Shown here: positions 36,786-45,335 of the stretch, piece after piece | Position numbering within the stretch: position 1 is the stretch's first letter | Layout of the letters: each line of letters begins with the position of its first letter | Assembly (NCBI RefSeq): GCF_011067745.1 | Contig: NZ_JAAMPJ010000008.1 | Coordinates: forward strand, 248,001 to 312,000 | Direction of reading: 5' to 3' | Origin: Lentzea alba | GTDB taxonomy: Bacteria > Actinomycetota > Actinomycetes > Mycobacteriales > Pseudonocardiaceae | Length of the DNA: 64,000 bases | Made by a program: the position numbers and the translations under genes | The notes under the pieces: model-generated | Databases searched by the model: none | Seen by the model: the letters and a program-made list of their open reading frames with translations, nothing else | What the model was told of the DNA's origin: nothing

Positions 36786-37151
36786 GTGAGTGCGATTCCT
36801 GCCGCTGCGGATGTACTGGCTGCCGACCTGGAGGTTCTTCCTCTCCCCGAGGTGGCCGACCGAATGGGACTTCCGGTCACCCGGGTCCACCAACTGCTGC
36901 GCGACGGGCAACTGCTCGCCGAGCGGCGGGACGGCGTCCTCGTCGTTCCCGAAGCGTTCCTTGCCGCCGGAACGGTGGTCAAGGGTCTGCCCGGCACCAT
37001 CACGGTGCTGCGCGACCAGGGCTTCTCCACGGACGAGATTCTGCGCTGGCTCTTCACGGAGGACGAAAGCCTCCCTGGCACTCCGATCGAAGCATTGCGC
37101 GGAGACCGTGGGCGTGAGGTAAAGCGACGCGCGCAAGCCATGGGCTTCTAG
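36786..37151 (+). CDS. winged-helix DNA-binding protein, PknL partner (Rv2175c-like)
   Basis: A 121-residue protein with a helix-turn-helix near residues 20-45 (LPEVADRMGLPVTRVHQLLRDG), then LPGTITVLRDQGFSTDEILRWLF and the closing VKRRAQAMGF. These match M. tuberculosis Rv2175c, a DNA-binding protein whose N-terminal Thr is phosphorylated by PknL, which abolishes DNA binding. The two genes are divergent here as well. The start is placed at GTG 36786; upstream codons overlap the kinase promoter region. Confidence 0.85.
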   Translation: MSAIPAAADVLAADLEVLPLPEVADRMGLPVTRVHQLLRDGQLLAERRDGVLVVPEAFLAAGTVVKGLPGTITVLRDQGFSTDEILRWLFTEDESLPGTPIEALRGDRGREVKRRAQAMGF

Positions 37152-37166
37152 TTCACCCGATGCAGC

Positions 37167-37205
37167 GGTTCCAGGCGTCTCCGCAGGCGAGAGACGTCTG
37201 GAACC
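37167..37205 (+). other. 15-bp hairpin just upstream of a secreted-protein gene
   Basis: Stem 37167-37181 and 37191-37205 with a nine-base loop and one G-T pair. It lies 16 bases after the previous stop and only about 15 bases before the next start, so it can be a terminator or a 5' leader structure. Confidence 0.7.
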
Positions 37206-37220
37206 CCTGAACTGGTGTGC

Positions 37221-37634
37221 ATGATCACCAAGACACTGCTTGCCGGTCTCACCGCTGTCGGCATGCTCCTCTCGCCGGTCGCGGCGCCTGGAATCGCTGG
37301 GGCGGCCCCCACCGTGCAGGCCAAGCCGACCACCCTGGAACTCGACGCGGGTGGCGCGAAGGTCAAGCTGAAGAAGGGCAACCAGCTCCAGATCAAGGGC
37401 AAGCTCGGCGCCCAGGGCGCCCAGCGTCAGCTGACGCTGGGACTCGACGTGTTCGCGCAGATCAGGGTCGGAGCCTCGACCTGGTCCAGCATCTACACCA
37501 AGAGCTGTCAGCCGAACTCGACGTTCACCGCGAAGCTGACCATCGACGCGTCCGCGGACCTGCGCCTCTACTTCCCCGGCACGAGCGTCTACGCCTCCGC
37601 GACGTCCAACATCGTCGGCGTCGTGATCATCTAA
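37221..37634 (+). CDS. small secreted protein, unknown function
   Basis: A 137-residue protein with a Sec signal peptide (MITKTLLAGLTAVGMLLSP, predicted cut after AGA near residue 28). The mature part of about 110 residues is beta-rich, with alternating Thr, Ser and hydrophobic residues (QLTLGLDVFAQIRVG, FTAKLTIDASADLRLYF), one Cys and many Lys near its start. It resembles small secreted beta-sandwich proteins, but no family is recognised. ATG 37221 is preferred over GTG 37215. Converges on crtB with eight bases between stops. Confidence 0.7.
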   Translation: MITKTLLAGLTAVGMLLSPVAAPGIAGAAPTVQAKPTTLELDAGGAKVKLKKGNQLQIKGKLGAQGAQRQLTLGLDVFAQIRVGASTWSSIYTKSCQPNSTFTAKLTIDASADLRLYFPGTSVYASATSNIVGVVII

Positions 37635-37642
37635 AACCGGTC

Positions 37643-38533
37643 TCATCTCGTCATCGCACGTGCGAGCAGTGCCCGGCCGGCTCCGGGCACTGCCACCGCG
37701 AGCCTCCTGGCGTTCGGCACCGCCACCCGTCGCCACAGCACCTCGCAGCCGACGAGCGCGAGGATGTCGCGATACAGCGTGTACGCGGTCCGCATGCAGG
37801 GCCGCGACGACGGCGACAGCATCTCGATCCCCGGCTCGGCCGACTGATATATCGCATATGAGTGCGCGACGAGGTCGTCGAGCGCCCTTTGCACCCGGTC
37901 GTTTGCGCGACGATGACGACGACACCATTGCAAAAGCTCGCGGTCGACGCCGTGCGCGTCGAGGACGTCCTTCGGCAGGTAGACCCGGCCGCGATCGAGG
38001 TCCTCGCCGACGTCGCGCAGGAAGTTCGTCAGCTGGAACGCCACCCCGAGCCGGGCGGCGTACGGTTCGGCGTCCGCGCGGGGCACGACGGTGCCGAGCA
38101 CCGGCAGCATCTGCAGCCCGATGACCTCCGCCGAGCCGTGCATGTAGACGCCGAGGGCGTCGAGGTCGGCGTACTCGGTGACGTCGAGGTCCATCCGCAT
38201 CGACGTGAGGAAGTCGGTGAACAGCGACCGGTCGATGTCGTAGCGGCGCATCGTGTCCGCCAGCGCGTGCAGGACCGGGTTCGACGGGGCCTTCTCCAGG
38301 AGCCGCTCGAGTCGATCGAGCTCACCCGCGCGGTCGTCGACGCCGGCCGCGTCGACGATCTCGTCGGCCCACCGCGCGAACGCGTACAGCGCGTGCACCG
38401 CGGGCCGTTGTTCGGGCCGCAGCAGGGTCGTGGCCAGGAAGAACGTCTTGCCGTACCGCGCGTTCACCCGGCGACACGCGGCGTAGGCGGAGGCCAGGCT
38501 CGCTGTACCTGGGTTTGTTCGCGGCGGGCTCAT
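37643..38533 (-). CDS. crtB: phytoene/squalene synthase family protein
   Basis: A 296-residue trans-isoprenyl diphosphate synthase: YGKTFFLATTLLRPEQR near residue 28, the first Asp-rich motif DEIVD, and the second in LRDVGEDLDRGRVYLPKD. It would join two geranylgeranyl diphosphates head-to-head to phytoene, the entry to carotenoids; a squalene-type product is the alternative. Its ATG overlaps the mptA stop (ATGA). A GGPP-synthase-like gene lies just upstream on the same strand. No desaturase or cyclase gene is in the window. Contains an ATAT element. Confidence 0.87.
   Translation of the reverse strand: MSPPRTNPGTASLASAYAACRRVNARYGKTFFLATTLLRPEQRPAVHALYAFARWADEIVDAAGVDDRAGELDRLERLLEKAPSNPVLHALADTMRRYDIDRSLFTDFLTSMRMDLDVTEYADLDALGVYMHGSAEVIGLQMLPVLGTVVPRADAEPYAARLGVAFQLTNFLRDVGEDLDRGRVYLPKDVLDAHGVDRELLQWCRRHRRANDRVQRALDDLVAHSYAIYQSAEPGIEMLSPSSRPCMRTAYTLYRDILALVGCEVLWRRVAVPNARRLAVAVPGAGRALLARAMTR
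37844..37860 (+). repeat. ATAT element inside crtB
   Basis: 37846-37859 is an exact GATATATCGCATAT, read in the crtB frame as YAIYQ with an ATA codon. Confidence 0.8.
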
Positions 38534-40044
38534 TCGTAGCGCGTGGACAGGCCGAACGGGTCCGGCTTCACCAGCGACCGCGCCGCCAGCACCGACACCA
38601 TCAGCGCGAAGAACAGGTAGCCCCACGAGTACAGGGCCGTGTCGCCGTTCGGGAATGTCACCAGCAGCAGGAAGACCGACGCGACCGTCATCGTGACGAG
38701 CGCTCCCGTGCTCCACGCGAACCCGGCCGCGAGCGCCAGCGGCCAGCTGAAGTACCACGGCAGCGTCGCGGGGGAGAGCAGCGCCACGGCCAGCATCGTG
38801 AGCGTGCCGCGCCGGATGCCGTCGCGGACGTCACCGTCGCGCGCCGCCCACCACTGCGTGTACGCGATCCAGATCAGCACCACCGAGCCGAGCGCCCGCG
38901 CGACGCCGATGAAGATGCCGCCGTCGACGTAGACGAACCAGTTCACGACCATGCGCACGAAGTCGCCGACCGCGCTCGGGATCGACAGCCAGTTGATGAT
39001 CATCGACGAGCTGCGCAGCGCCGGGATCCAGCCGAGGCTCACCCCGGCGACCAGCGTGCACACCGCGAACGTCCCGAGGAACGCCACCAGGCCCGGCAGG
39101 AGCGCCTTGCGGAACTGGGCGCGCTTGTCGCCCTCGAGCCGCGCCGCCCAGATCCAGACGAGGAACGGCACGATCACGATCGCCGTCGCCTTCACCGAGA
39201 ACGCGAGCGCGAGCAGGACGAACCCGAGCACGTGCCGGCGGTCGAGCACCAGCAGCACGCCCGCGGCCATCAGCCCGATCATCAGCAGGTCGTTGTGCGC
39301 GCCGCCGACCAGGTGGATCAGCAGCAACGGGTTCGCCGCCACCAGCCACAGCGCGATCGCCGACTTGCCGCCGAGGTGCCGGCTCAGGCCCGGCAGCGCC
39401 CAGCACAGCAGCACCAGCCCGCCCGCGAGCGCCAACCGCATCGCGACGACGCCGAGGATCACGCTCGCGTTCGTCACCCAGACGATCGCCTTGGCGACCA
39501 GGATGAACAACGGCCCGTACGGCGCCGGCGTGTGCTGCCACACCCAGCTGACGTTCTCGCTGAGCGTGCTCTGCAGCACGGACGGACCGACCACGTACGG
39601 GTCGTACCCGGTCAGCGCGAGCTGGCCCTGCGCCAGGTAGCTGTAGATGTCCTTGCTGAACAAGGGCGGCGCGAACAGCAGCGGCAACGTCCAGACCGTC
39701 ACCGCGACCAGCACCGCGAAGTCGCCGATCTCACCCCACCGCACGAGCCGGCCGAGCCGGACCCACGCCCAGATGACGAGGCCCAGGCCCAGATACAGCA
39801 CCATGCTCGCGAGGTCGTGACCGTGGCCGTAGCGCAGCCAGCTCAGCCCGACCTGGGCGAGCAGGGGGTCGCGCTCGAGGATCGCGCCCGCGCCCATGCC
39901 GCCCAGCGCGATCAGCGCCACGCCCAGCAGGCCGAGCATGGTGGTGCGGATGGGGATGGCGTAGGTGTTCGCGCGCACGACAGGTGAAAGCTCCTGTGGA
40001 GACGCCTCGGAGCTCGTGCGGGGGAGGGACGGAGTTGCTGCCAT
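38530..40044 (-). CDS. mptA: alpha-(1->6)-mannopyranosyltransferase A, GT-C type
   Basis: A 504-residue polytopic membrane protein with about 12-13 helices. The acidic motif typical of GT-C enzymes is in APPLFSKDIYSYLAQGQLAL, on the first external loop; GYDPYVVGP and HNDLLMIGLM also match the MptA/GT87 group. In mycobacteria MptA (Rv2174) extends the alpha-1,6-mannan backbone of lipomannan with polyprenyl-phospho-mannose. Position next to idsA2 is conserved. The first 35 residues are polar and cytosolic. The ATG at 40044 is used; an in-frame start 21 bases upstream is possible. Confidence 0.9.
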   Translation of the reverse strand: MAATPSLPRTSSEASPQELSPVVRANTYAIPIRTTMLGLLGVALIALGGMGAGAILERDPLLAQVGLSWLRYGHGHDLASMVLYLGLGLVIWAWVRLGRLVRWGEIGDFAVLVAVTVWTLPLLFAPPLFSKDIYSYLAQGQLALTGYDPYVVGPSVLQSTLSENVSWVWQHTPAPYGPLFILVAKAIVWVTNASVILGVVAMRLALAGGLVLLCWALPGLSRHLGGKSAIALWLVAANPLLLIHLVGGAHNDLLMIGLMAAGVLLVLDRRHVLGFVLLALAFSVKATAIVIVPFLVWIWAARLEGDKRAQFRKALLPGLVAFLGTFAVCTLVAGVSLGWIPALRSSSMIINWLSIPSAVGDFVRMVVNWFVYVDGGIFIGVARALGSVVLIWIAYTQWWAARDGDVRDGIRRGTLTMLAVALLSPATLPWYFSWPLALAAGFAWSTGALVTMTVASVFLLLVTFPNGDTALYSWGYLFFALMVSVLAARSLVKPDPFGLSTRYE

Positions 40045-40175
40045 CGCCCGAACATCGTTGCACAAGGCGCGGAAGCGTCAGCAAGCAACGGCCCACACGG
40101 TCACGAGGAGTTAATCAACCCTGGTAGTTCGGAAAGCGCCGAGACTTCAGAAAGCCCCGCCCTGGAAAGTGCGCC

Positions 40176-41279
40176 CTAGAAAGTGCGCCTGGTGGAACTG
40201 ATCGCGAGATCGGCCAGCTTGGTCGCCGCGGGTTCGGGCACCGCGGCCCCGTCCAGTGCGGCCAGAGCGCTTTTCGTCAGCTCCTCGATGCGCTCCTCGA
40301 CGGCGTCGACGGCGCCGACCTTCACCAGCGCGCGCCGCACCTCTTCGATGGTGTCGAGGTCGAGGTCGGGCTTGCCCAGCGCGATATCCAATATATCGGC
40401 ACCGAACTGCATGCCCAGGGCCACGAGCAGGGTGCGCTTGCCCTCGGCGAGGTCGTCACCCGCGGGCTTGCCGGTCACCTCGGGGTCCCCGAACACACCG
40501 AGCAGGTCGTCGCGCAGCTGGAACGCGACACCGATGTCGGCGCCGAACGCCCGCAGCCCGTTGATCAGCTCGGGCGAGCCGCCCGCCATCGCCGCGCCCA
40601 TGTGCAACGGCCGTTCGACGGTGTACGCGGCCGTCTTGAGCCGGTCGATCCGCAGCGCCGCGTCCGGGGACGAGTCGCCCCGCGCCTGCGTCAGCACGTC
40701 CAGGTACTGGCCGGCGAGCATCTCGGTGCGCATGTCCCGCCACGGCTCGCTCATCCGCCGCAGCACCTCGGACGGCAGCCCGGCGGCGAAGAGCATGTCG
40801 TCCGCCCACGCCAGCGCGATGTCGCCGATCAGGACCGCCGCCGACATGCCGAACCGCTCCGACGAACCGAGCCAGCCCTGCTCGCAGTGCCTCGCGCCGA
40901 ACGCGATGTGCACCGTCGGCTTGCCCCGGCGCACCGACGAGGCGTCCATCAGGTCGTCGTGGATCAGTGCGCACGCCTGGATCAGCTCCAGCGAGCTCAC
41001 CGCCGTGAGGACCTCGTCCGCGAGCTCACCGTCGGGGTCGCCACCGGCCGCGCGCCAGCCCCACCACGCGTAGGTCGGACGGATGCGCTTGCCACCGCCC
41101 AGCACGAAGTCGGAGAGCGCGTCCACCGCACTCGCGAAGCTCGGGTCCATCGCCTCGCCCGACGCGCGCCGGGAGGCCAGGTACGTGGTCAACGCTTCTT
41201 CGACGTGCTGGGGCAGCGCGACATCGATGGGGTGGTGGGGCACACCCCCATGGTCCGCTGTGTCCCGGGCCACCCGCAT
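40176..41279 (-). CDS. idsA2: polyprenyl diphosphate synthase (geranylgeranyl type)
   Basis: A 367-residue all-helical prenyltransferase. FARM is seen as LIHDDLMDASSVRRGKPT and SARM as FQLRDDLLGVFGD, with GGGKRIRP before them. Chain length is probably C20, judging by bacterial GGPP synthases of this size, but this is not certain from sequence. It would supply substrate for the downstream phytoene synthase or for polyprenyl carriers used by MptA. It matches M. tuberculosis IdsA2 (Rv2173) by position. Start ATG 41279; GTG at 41243 is an alternative. Contains an ATAT element near the 3' end. Confidence 0.9.
   Translation of the reverse strand: MRVARDTADHGGVPHHPIDVALPQHVEEALTTYLASRRASGEAMDPSFASAVDALSDFVLGGGKRIRPTYAWWGWRAAGGDPDGELADEVLTAVSSLELIQACALIHDDLMDASSVRRGKPTVHIAFGARHCEQGWLGSSERFGMSAAVLIGDIALAWADDMLFAAGLPSEVLRRMSEPWRDMRTEMLAGQYLDVLTQARGDSSPDAALRIDRLKTAAYTVERPLHMGAAMAGGSPELINGLRAFGADIGVAFQLRDDLLGVFGDPEVTGKPAGDDLAEGKRTLLVALGMQFGADILDIALGKPDLDLDTIEEVRRALVKVGAVDAVEERIEELTKSALAALDGAAVPEPAATKLADLAISSTRRTF
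40381..40400 (-). repeat. ATAT element inside idsA2
   Basis: On the minus strand 40397-40384 is an exact GATATATTGGATAT. Bases 40400-40383 are identical to 17246-17263 and encode the same ADILDI. Confidence 0.85.
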
Positions 41280-41356
41280 GGCGGGGCCTGGATACCACCT
41301 CGGCGGGGCCGCGATACCACATGCTGAGCGGAAGTCTCACCTGGCGGAAATACCAC

Positions 41357-41362
41357 TAGGGT
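41357..41362 (+). promoter_or_regulatory. -10 hexamer, leaderless reductase gene
   Basis: TAGGGT seven bases before the ATG at 41370. Confidence 0.6.
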
Positions 41363-41369
41363 TGTTCCC

Positions 41370-42251
41370 ATGACGTCGGTGGTCGAGCGGCTCCAAGGGG
41401 AGTCACCCAAGTTCTCGGTGGAGTTCCTGCCACCGCGGGACGCCGAGGACGAGAAGATCCTCTGGAAGGCGGTCCGCGAACTGGAGGGCCTCGACCCGGC
41501 GTTCGTGTCGATCACCTACGGCGCCGGCGGGTCGCGCCGGGACCGCACGATCCGCGCCACCGGCCGCATCGCGCAGGAGACGACGCTGCTGCCGGTCGCG
41601 CACCTGACCGCCGTCGACCACTCGGTGGCCGAGCTGCGCAACGTGATCGGCTGGTACGCGGCGATCGGCGTGCGCAACGTCCTCGCGCTGCGCGGCGACC
41701 CTCCCGGCGACCCGATGGGCGAGTGGGTCGCGCACCCGGACGGCCTCAACTACGCCGACGAGCTGGTGCGGCTGGTCCGCGAGCTCGGCGACTTCTGCGT
41801 GGGCGTGGCGGCCTTCCCGTACGGGCACCCGCGTTCGGCCGATCTCGACACCGACCTGAAGTTCCTGCTGCGCAAGCTCAACGCGGGCGCGGACTACGCG
41901 GTGGCGCAGCTGTTCCACGCGCCGGAGCCGTTCCTGCGCATGCGTGACCGGGTGGCGGCCGCGGGCTGCTCGGCGGCGATCCTGCCGGGCATCATGCCGA
42001 TGCTGTCGCCGCGCGGGTTGTCCAAGATCGTGGAGCTGTCCGGCGCGGACCTGCCGCTGGACGTCTCGCGCCGGCTGGAGCCGTACGCCGACGACGTCGC
42101 GGGATTCCGCGCGACCGGCATCGACATCGCGACGGAGATGTGCCAGCGGTTGCTCGACGAGGGCGTGCCGGCGCTGCACTTCTACACGATGAACCGGTCG
42201 AAGGCGACGAAGGAAGTGTTGGGGCGCCTGGGTTTGGTGGCCCGCGCCTAG
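41370..42251 (+). CDS. methylenetetrahydrofolate reductase family protein (Rv2172c-like)
   Basis: A 293-residue TIM-barrel flavoprotein of the MetF family: FSVEFLPPRD near residue 15, FVSITYGAGGS, VLALRGDPPGDP and AVAQLF. The reaction is reduction of 5,10-methylene- to 5-methyl-tetrahydrofolate for methionine synthesis. The family at this map position in mycobacteria has been reported as a reductase working without tightly bound flavin. Its stop overlaps the stop of the convergent lppM by four bases. Confidence 0.87.
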   Translation: MTSVVERLQGESPKFSVEFLPPRDAEDEKILWKAVRELEGLDPAFVSITYGAGGSRRDRTIRATGRIAQETTLLPVAHLTAVDHSVAELRNVIGWYAAIGVRNVLALRGDPPGDPMGEWVAHPDGLNYADELVRLVRELGDFCVGVAAFPYGHPRSADLDTDLKFLLRKLNAGADYAVAQLFHAPEPFLRMRDRVAAAGCSAAILPGIMPMLSPRGLSKIVELSGADLPLDVSRRLEPYADDVAGFRATGIDIATEMCQRLLDEGVPALHFYTMNRSKATKEVLGRLGLVARA

Positions 42252-42910
42252 ACCGTCACGTTCCGTTTGTGCGCGATGAGGGCGAGCACGACCACGATCA
42301 GCGCCGCTCCGCCGGTGAGCCCGGCGACGAGCAGCGTCCAGCCGAGGAACGAGGTGGACTCCTCGCCCGCGTACTGCACGGTCGCCTGGAGCATCGACGC
42401 CTGACCGGGTTTGGGAGACCACGCGATCGTGTTGTTCTCCTCCTCGCGGCCGTTGGTGTTCACGATCTTGCCGGGGAAGCTCACCTTGATCTGGATGTCC
42501 GCGCGTTCCACGGGCACCTGGGTCAGGTCGACCGACCCCGACAGCGTGACAAGATCACCCGACCGGCGGAAGTTGAGGCTGTAGCGGCTGTTCGACGAGC
42601 TGGTCGACATCGACAGCGTGCGCATCTCGTCGAACGACAGGCCGTTGAAGAACAGCTGCGTGCCGGCGTACGCCTCCACCCGGTACGGCTTGGTGGTGAC
42701 CCGGCTCGCGAGCTCCGGCGGCACCTTGAGCTGAGGCCCGGGGTCGTTGTCCTGCGTGGGCGGCGTGGCCGCGACGATCTCCCCGGAGATGCGGTCGTCG
42801 TCGGACACGGCCATGGCCGCGTACACGCGAACACAACCACTCAGTGAAAACAGGGTGAGCAGCAAGAAGACCGGCAGCAGCAGTGCCCGGGATCGACGCA
42901 CGGCGGACAT
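42248..42910 (-). CDS. lppM: LppM-type lipoprotein
   Basis: A 220-residue envelope protein. The leader MSAVRRSRALLLPVFLLLTLF ends in the lipobox LSGC (Cys near 24-25). A beta-rich outer domain follows (DUF3153/LppM domain, with VPPELASRVTTKPYRVEAYAG and VDLTQVPVERADIQIKVSF in shorter blocks), then a C-terminal membrane helix and HKRNVTV tail. In mycobacteria LppM affects lipomannan-type glycolipids at the surface, which suits the nearby mptA and pimB'. ATG 42910 has GGCAGG upstream. Confidence 0.86.
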   Translation of the reverse strand: MSAVRRSRALLLPVFLLLTLFSLSGCVRVYAAMAVSDDDRISGEIVAATPPTQDNDPGPQLKVPPELASRVTTKPYRVEAYAGTQLFFNGLSFDEMRTLSMSTSSSNSRYSLNFRRSGDLVTLSGSVDLTQVPVERADIQIKVSFPGKIVNTNGREEENNTIAWSPKPGQASMLQATVQYAGEESTSFLGWTLLVAGLTGGAALIVVVLALIAHKRNVTV

Positions 42911-43008
42911 CCTGCCAGCACGGTCCAAACGACGCAGGCCCCGTCGGAAGTCGTGAGCTTGACTAACTACCTTTTCGCGTCGAGAAGCGCGAGGTAGCGT
43001 CTCGGCGC

Positions 43009-44661
43009 ATGGCATCCGTGCACGAAATCAGCAACAAGTACGTCAGCGACTACGTTGCGCTGGACCCGATCACCGCCACCAACCTGGGCTTCGCGGGATC
43101 CGATGACAAGCTGACGGACCTCTCCCCGGAAGGGCACGCGGCGCGCGACGAACTCGCCGTCCGCGCGCTCGCCGACATCACGGCCGCCGAGCCCGCGGAT
43201 GCCTCGGAGGACGCCGCGCGAGCCGTCTTCCTGGAACGGACAGGCCTGGAGCACGAGCGGTACGAGGCCGGTGAGACCGAGTCCTCGTTGAACGTGATCG
43301 CCAGCCCGATCCAGTCGGTGCGCGACATCTTCGACCAGATGCCGACCGACACGCCCGATGACTGGGCCACGATCGGTCGTCGTCTCTCGGCCGTGCCCGC
43401 CGCACTGGAAGGTCTGCGCGCCTCTCTCTCGCACGCCGCGTCCCGTGGTCACGTTTCCGCGCTGCGCCAGGTGACCAAGGTCGCCGATCAGTGCGACGTC
43501 TGGGCCTCGACGTTCTTCACCTCGTTCGTCGCGTCGGCCGACGTCGACGGTTCGGTGCGGTCGTCGTTGGACGCCGGCGCCGCCGCGGCGTCCTCCGCCT
43601 ACGCCGAGTTCGCTTCCTTCCTGCGCACTTCGCTGGCTCCCAAGGCACCGGCGAAGGACGCCGTCGGCGAGGAGCGGTACCGCCTCGGCTCGCGCTACTT
43701 CACCGGGTCGCGGCTCGACCTGACCGAGGCCTACGCGTGGGGCTGGGACGAGTTCCTCGGCATCGAGGCGGAGATGAAGAAGGTCGCCGCCCGCCTGAAG
43801 CCGGGTGCCACCCTGGTGGAGACCGCCGCGTTCCTCGACGAGCAGCCGCGCTACCAGGTGCACGGCAAGGACGGGCTGCGGGCCTGGATGCAGGAACTGT
43901 CCGACAAGGCCCTGCTCGACCTGCGCGACGTGCACTTCGACCTGCCGGACGCGCTGATGAAGCTCGAGTGCAAGATCGCGCCGCCCGGCGGTGGCGTCGG
44001 CGCCTACTACACGCCGCCGACCGCCGACTTCTCCCGCCCCGGCCGCATGTGGTGGTCGGTCGACGAGGGCAAGACGGTGTTCCCGACCTGGCGCGAGACC
44101 TCGACGGTCTACCACGAGGGCGTGCCGGGCCATCACCTCCAGTGCGCGACGGCGGTGTACCAGTCGGAGACGCTGAACGACTTCCAGCGCCTGATGTGCT
44201 GGGTGTCGGGCCACGGCGAGGGCTGGGCGCTGTACTCGGAACGCCTCATGCGCGAGCTCGGCTACCTCGACGACGACGGCGACCTGCTCGGCATGCTCGA
44301 CGCACACCTGTTCCGCGCGGCCCGCGTGATCATCGACATCGGCATGCACCTGGAGCTCGAGATCCCGGCCGGCACCGGCTTCCACCCCGGCGAGCGCTGG
44401 ACCCCGGAGCTGGGCCTGGAGTTCATGCTGACCAGGACGCTGCAGGAGCCCGCGGCCTCCCGCGACGAGATCGACCGCTACCTCGGCTGGCCGGGCCAGG
44501 CGCCGGCGTACAAGCTCGGCGAGCGCCTGTGGCTGGCCGCCCGTGAGGACGCGCGGGCCCGCAAGGGCGCCGACTTCGACCTCAAGCAGTTCCACAAGGA
44601 CGCCCTGGAGATGGGCTCGATGGGCCTCGACACCCTCCGGGACCGCCTCGCCGCTCTCTGA
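43009..44661 (+). CDS. DUF885 family putative zinc peptidase
   Basis: A 550-residue cytosolic protein. The only clear motif is VYHEGVPGHHLQ near residue 369, an HEXXXGH-type zinc site that defines DUF885. These proteins resemble dipeptidyl or oligopeptide metallopeptidases, but substrates are largely unknown. The ATG at 43009 has TAGCGT eight bases upstream. Followed by the second 46-base palindrome and an ATAT element. Confidence 0.87.
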   Translation: MASVHEISNKYVSDYVALDPITATNLGFAGSDDKLTDLSPEGHAARDELAVRALADITAAEPADASEDAARAVFLERTGLEHERYEAGETESSLNVIASPIQSVRDIFDQMPTDTPDDWATIGRRLSAVPAALEGLRASLSHAASRGHVSALRQVTKVADQCDVWASTFFTSFVASADVDGSVRSSLDAGAAAASSAYAEFASFLRTSLAPKAPAKDAVGEERYRLGSRYFTGSRLDLTEAYAWGWDEFLGIEAEMKKVAARLKPGATLVETAAFLDEQPRYQVHGKDGLRAWMQELSDKALLDLRDVHFDLPDALMKLECKIAPPGGGVGAYYTPPTADFSRPGRMWWSVDEGKTVFPTWRETSTVYHEGVPGHHLQCATAVYQSETLNDFQRLMCWVSGHGEGWALYSERLMRELGYLDDDGDLLGMLDAHLFRAARVIIDIGMHLELEIPAGTGFHPGERWTPELGLEFMLTRTLQEPAASRDEIDRYLGWPGQAPAYKLGERLWLAAREDARARKGADFDLKQFHKDALEMGSMGLDTLRDRLAAL

Positions 44662-44714
44662 CACGTCTTCCGGGCCGACCTCGTTGCAACGCTCTGACCA
44701 GCGCTGACCCACCC

Positions 44715-44760
44715 TTATGCAAAATACGTTTGCGGACGTCCGCAAACGTATTTTGCATAA
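44715..44760. repeat. 46-base perfect palindrome, copy 2
   Basis: Same length, centre and sequence as 31979-32024 except at one position of each arm (left G to T, right C to A), so pairing is preserved. It lies between the convergent DUF885 and VOC genes. Confidence 0.9.
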
Positions 44761-44762
44761 CC

Positions 44763-44784
44763 CATATATCGGATATTGGATATC
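44763..44784 (+). repeat. ATAT element next to palindrome copy 2
   Basis: 44763-44776 matches GATATATYGSATAT except for its first base, and a further TTGGATATC unit follows. Two bases separate it from the palindrome. Confidence 0.75.
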
Positions 44785-44786
44785 GG

Positions 44787-44822
44787 GGGATCAGGCCCAG
44801 GGATCAGGCCCAGGGATCAGGC
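44787..44822. repeat. 13-base tandem repeat at the end of the VOC gene
   Basis: GGGATCAGGCCCA twice in full and once in part. The VOC stop codon uses the TCA of the last unit; each unit would supply the same stop. Confidence 0.8.
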
Positions 44823-45311
44823 AGGGTCGGCCCAGCGCACGCGGACGCGGTTCGTGATGGGTTCGGGGTCGTCGGTCCGCACGAACTCGAGCCAGGGACC
44901 GGGCTCCGGACGTACCGAGGCGAACCCGTCACCGCTGCGCACCACCGGGTGTCCGGTGGCCTGAGCCGACGCGAGTGGATCCGGGGAGTCGACGACCACC
45001 GCGGCGATCACTCCGGGGTACTCGGGCCGGGGTTCCAGGACGCAGAACTCGTTGCCCTGCGGATCTCGGAGCACGATCCACGGGACGTCGCGCTGGCCGA
45101 TGTCGGCGTGTTCGGCGCCGAGCTTCACCGCCCGCGCCACGAGGTCGGCCTGGTGTTCGGGCGAGGTGGAGGCCAGGTCGATGTGGACCCGGTTCTTCTC
45201 GATCTTCGGGGCGTCGCTCCACACGAACGTCAACTCGATCTCGTCGCCGGCGAACTCGGACCAGAACGCGGCCAGGGCGGGAGGATCGGCGGCCTCGAAC
45301 GTGATTTCCAC
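44817..45311 (-). CDS. VOC-superfamily (glyoxalase-like) protein
   Basis: A 164-residue protein with one and a half to two beta-alpha-beta-beta-beta modules. The first ends in HIDLAS and WIVLRDPQGNEFCVLEP, a hallmark of the vicinal oxygen chelate family; the second, shorter module carries VVVDSPDP. Metal use and substrate cannot be told. The GTG start at 45311 follows from a TACCCT hexamer seven bases upstream, which overlaps the divergent promoter of the PhoD gene. Confidence 0.8.
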   Translation of the reverse strand: MEITFEAADPPALAAFWSEFAGDEIELTFVWSDAPKIEKNRVHIDLASTSPEHQADLVARAVKLGAEHADIGQRDVPWIVLRDPQGNEFCVLEPRPEYPGVIAAVVVDSPDPLASAQATGHPVVRSGDGFASVRPEPGPWLEFVRTDDPEPITNRVRVRWADPA

Positions 45312-45318
45312 CCGTGCG

Positions 45319-45328
45319 AGGGTACTGT
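45319..45328. promoter_or_regulatory. overlapping divergent -10 hexamers
   Basis: The ten bases AGGGTACTGT contain TACTGT on the plus strand (45323-45328, seven bases to GTG 45336) and TACCCT on the minus strand (45324-45319, seven bases to GTG 45311). The hexamers share two base pairs. Confidence 0.65.
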
Positions 45329-45335
45329 CTCGCGG

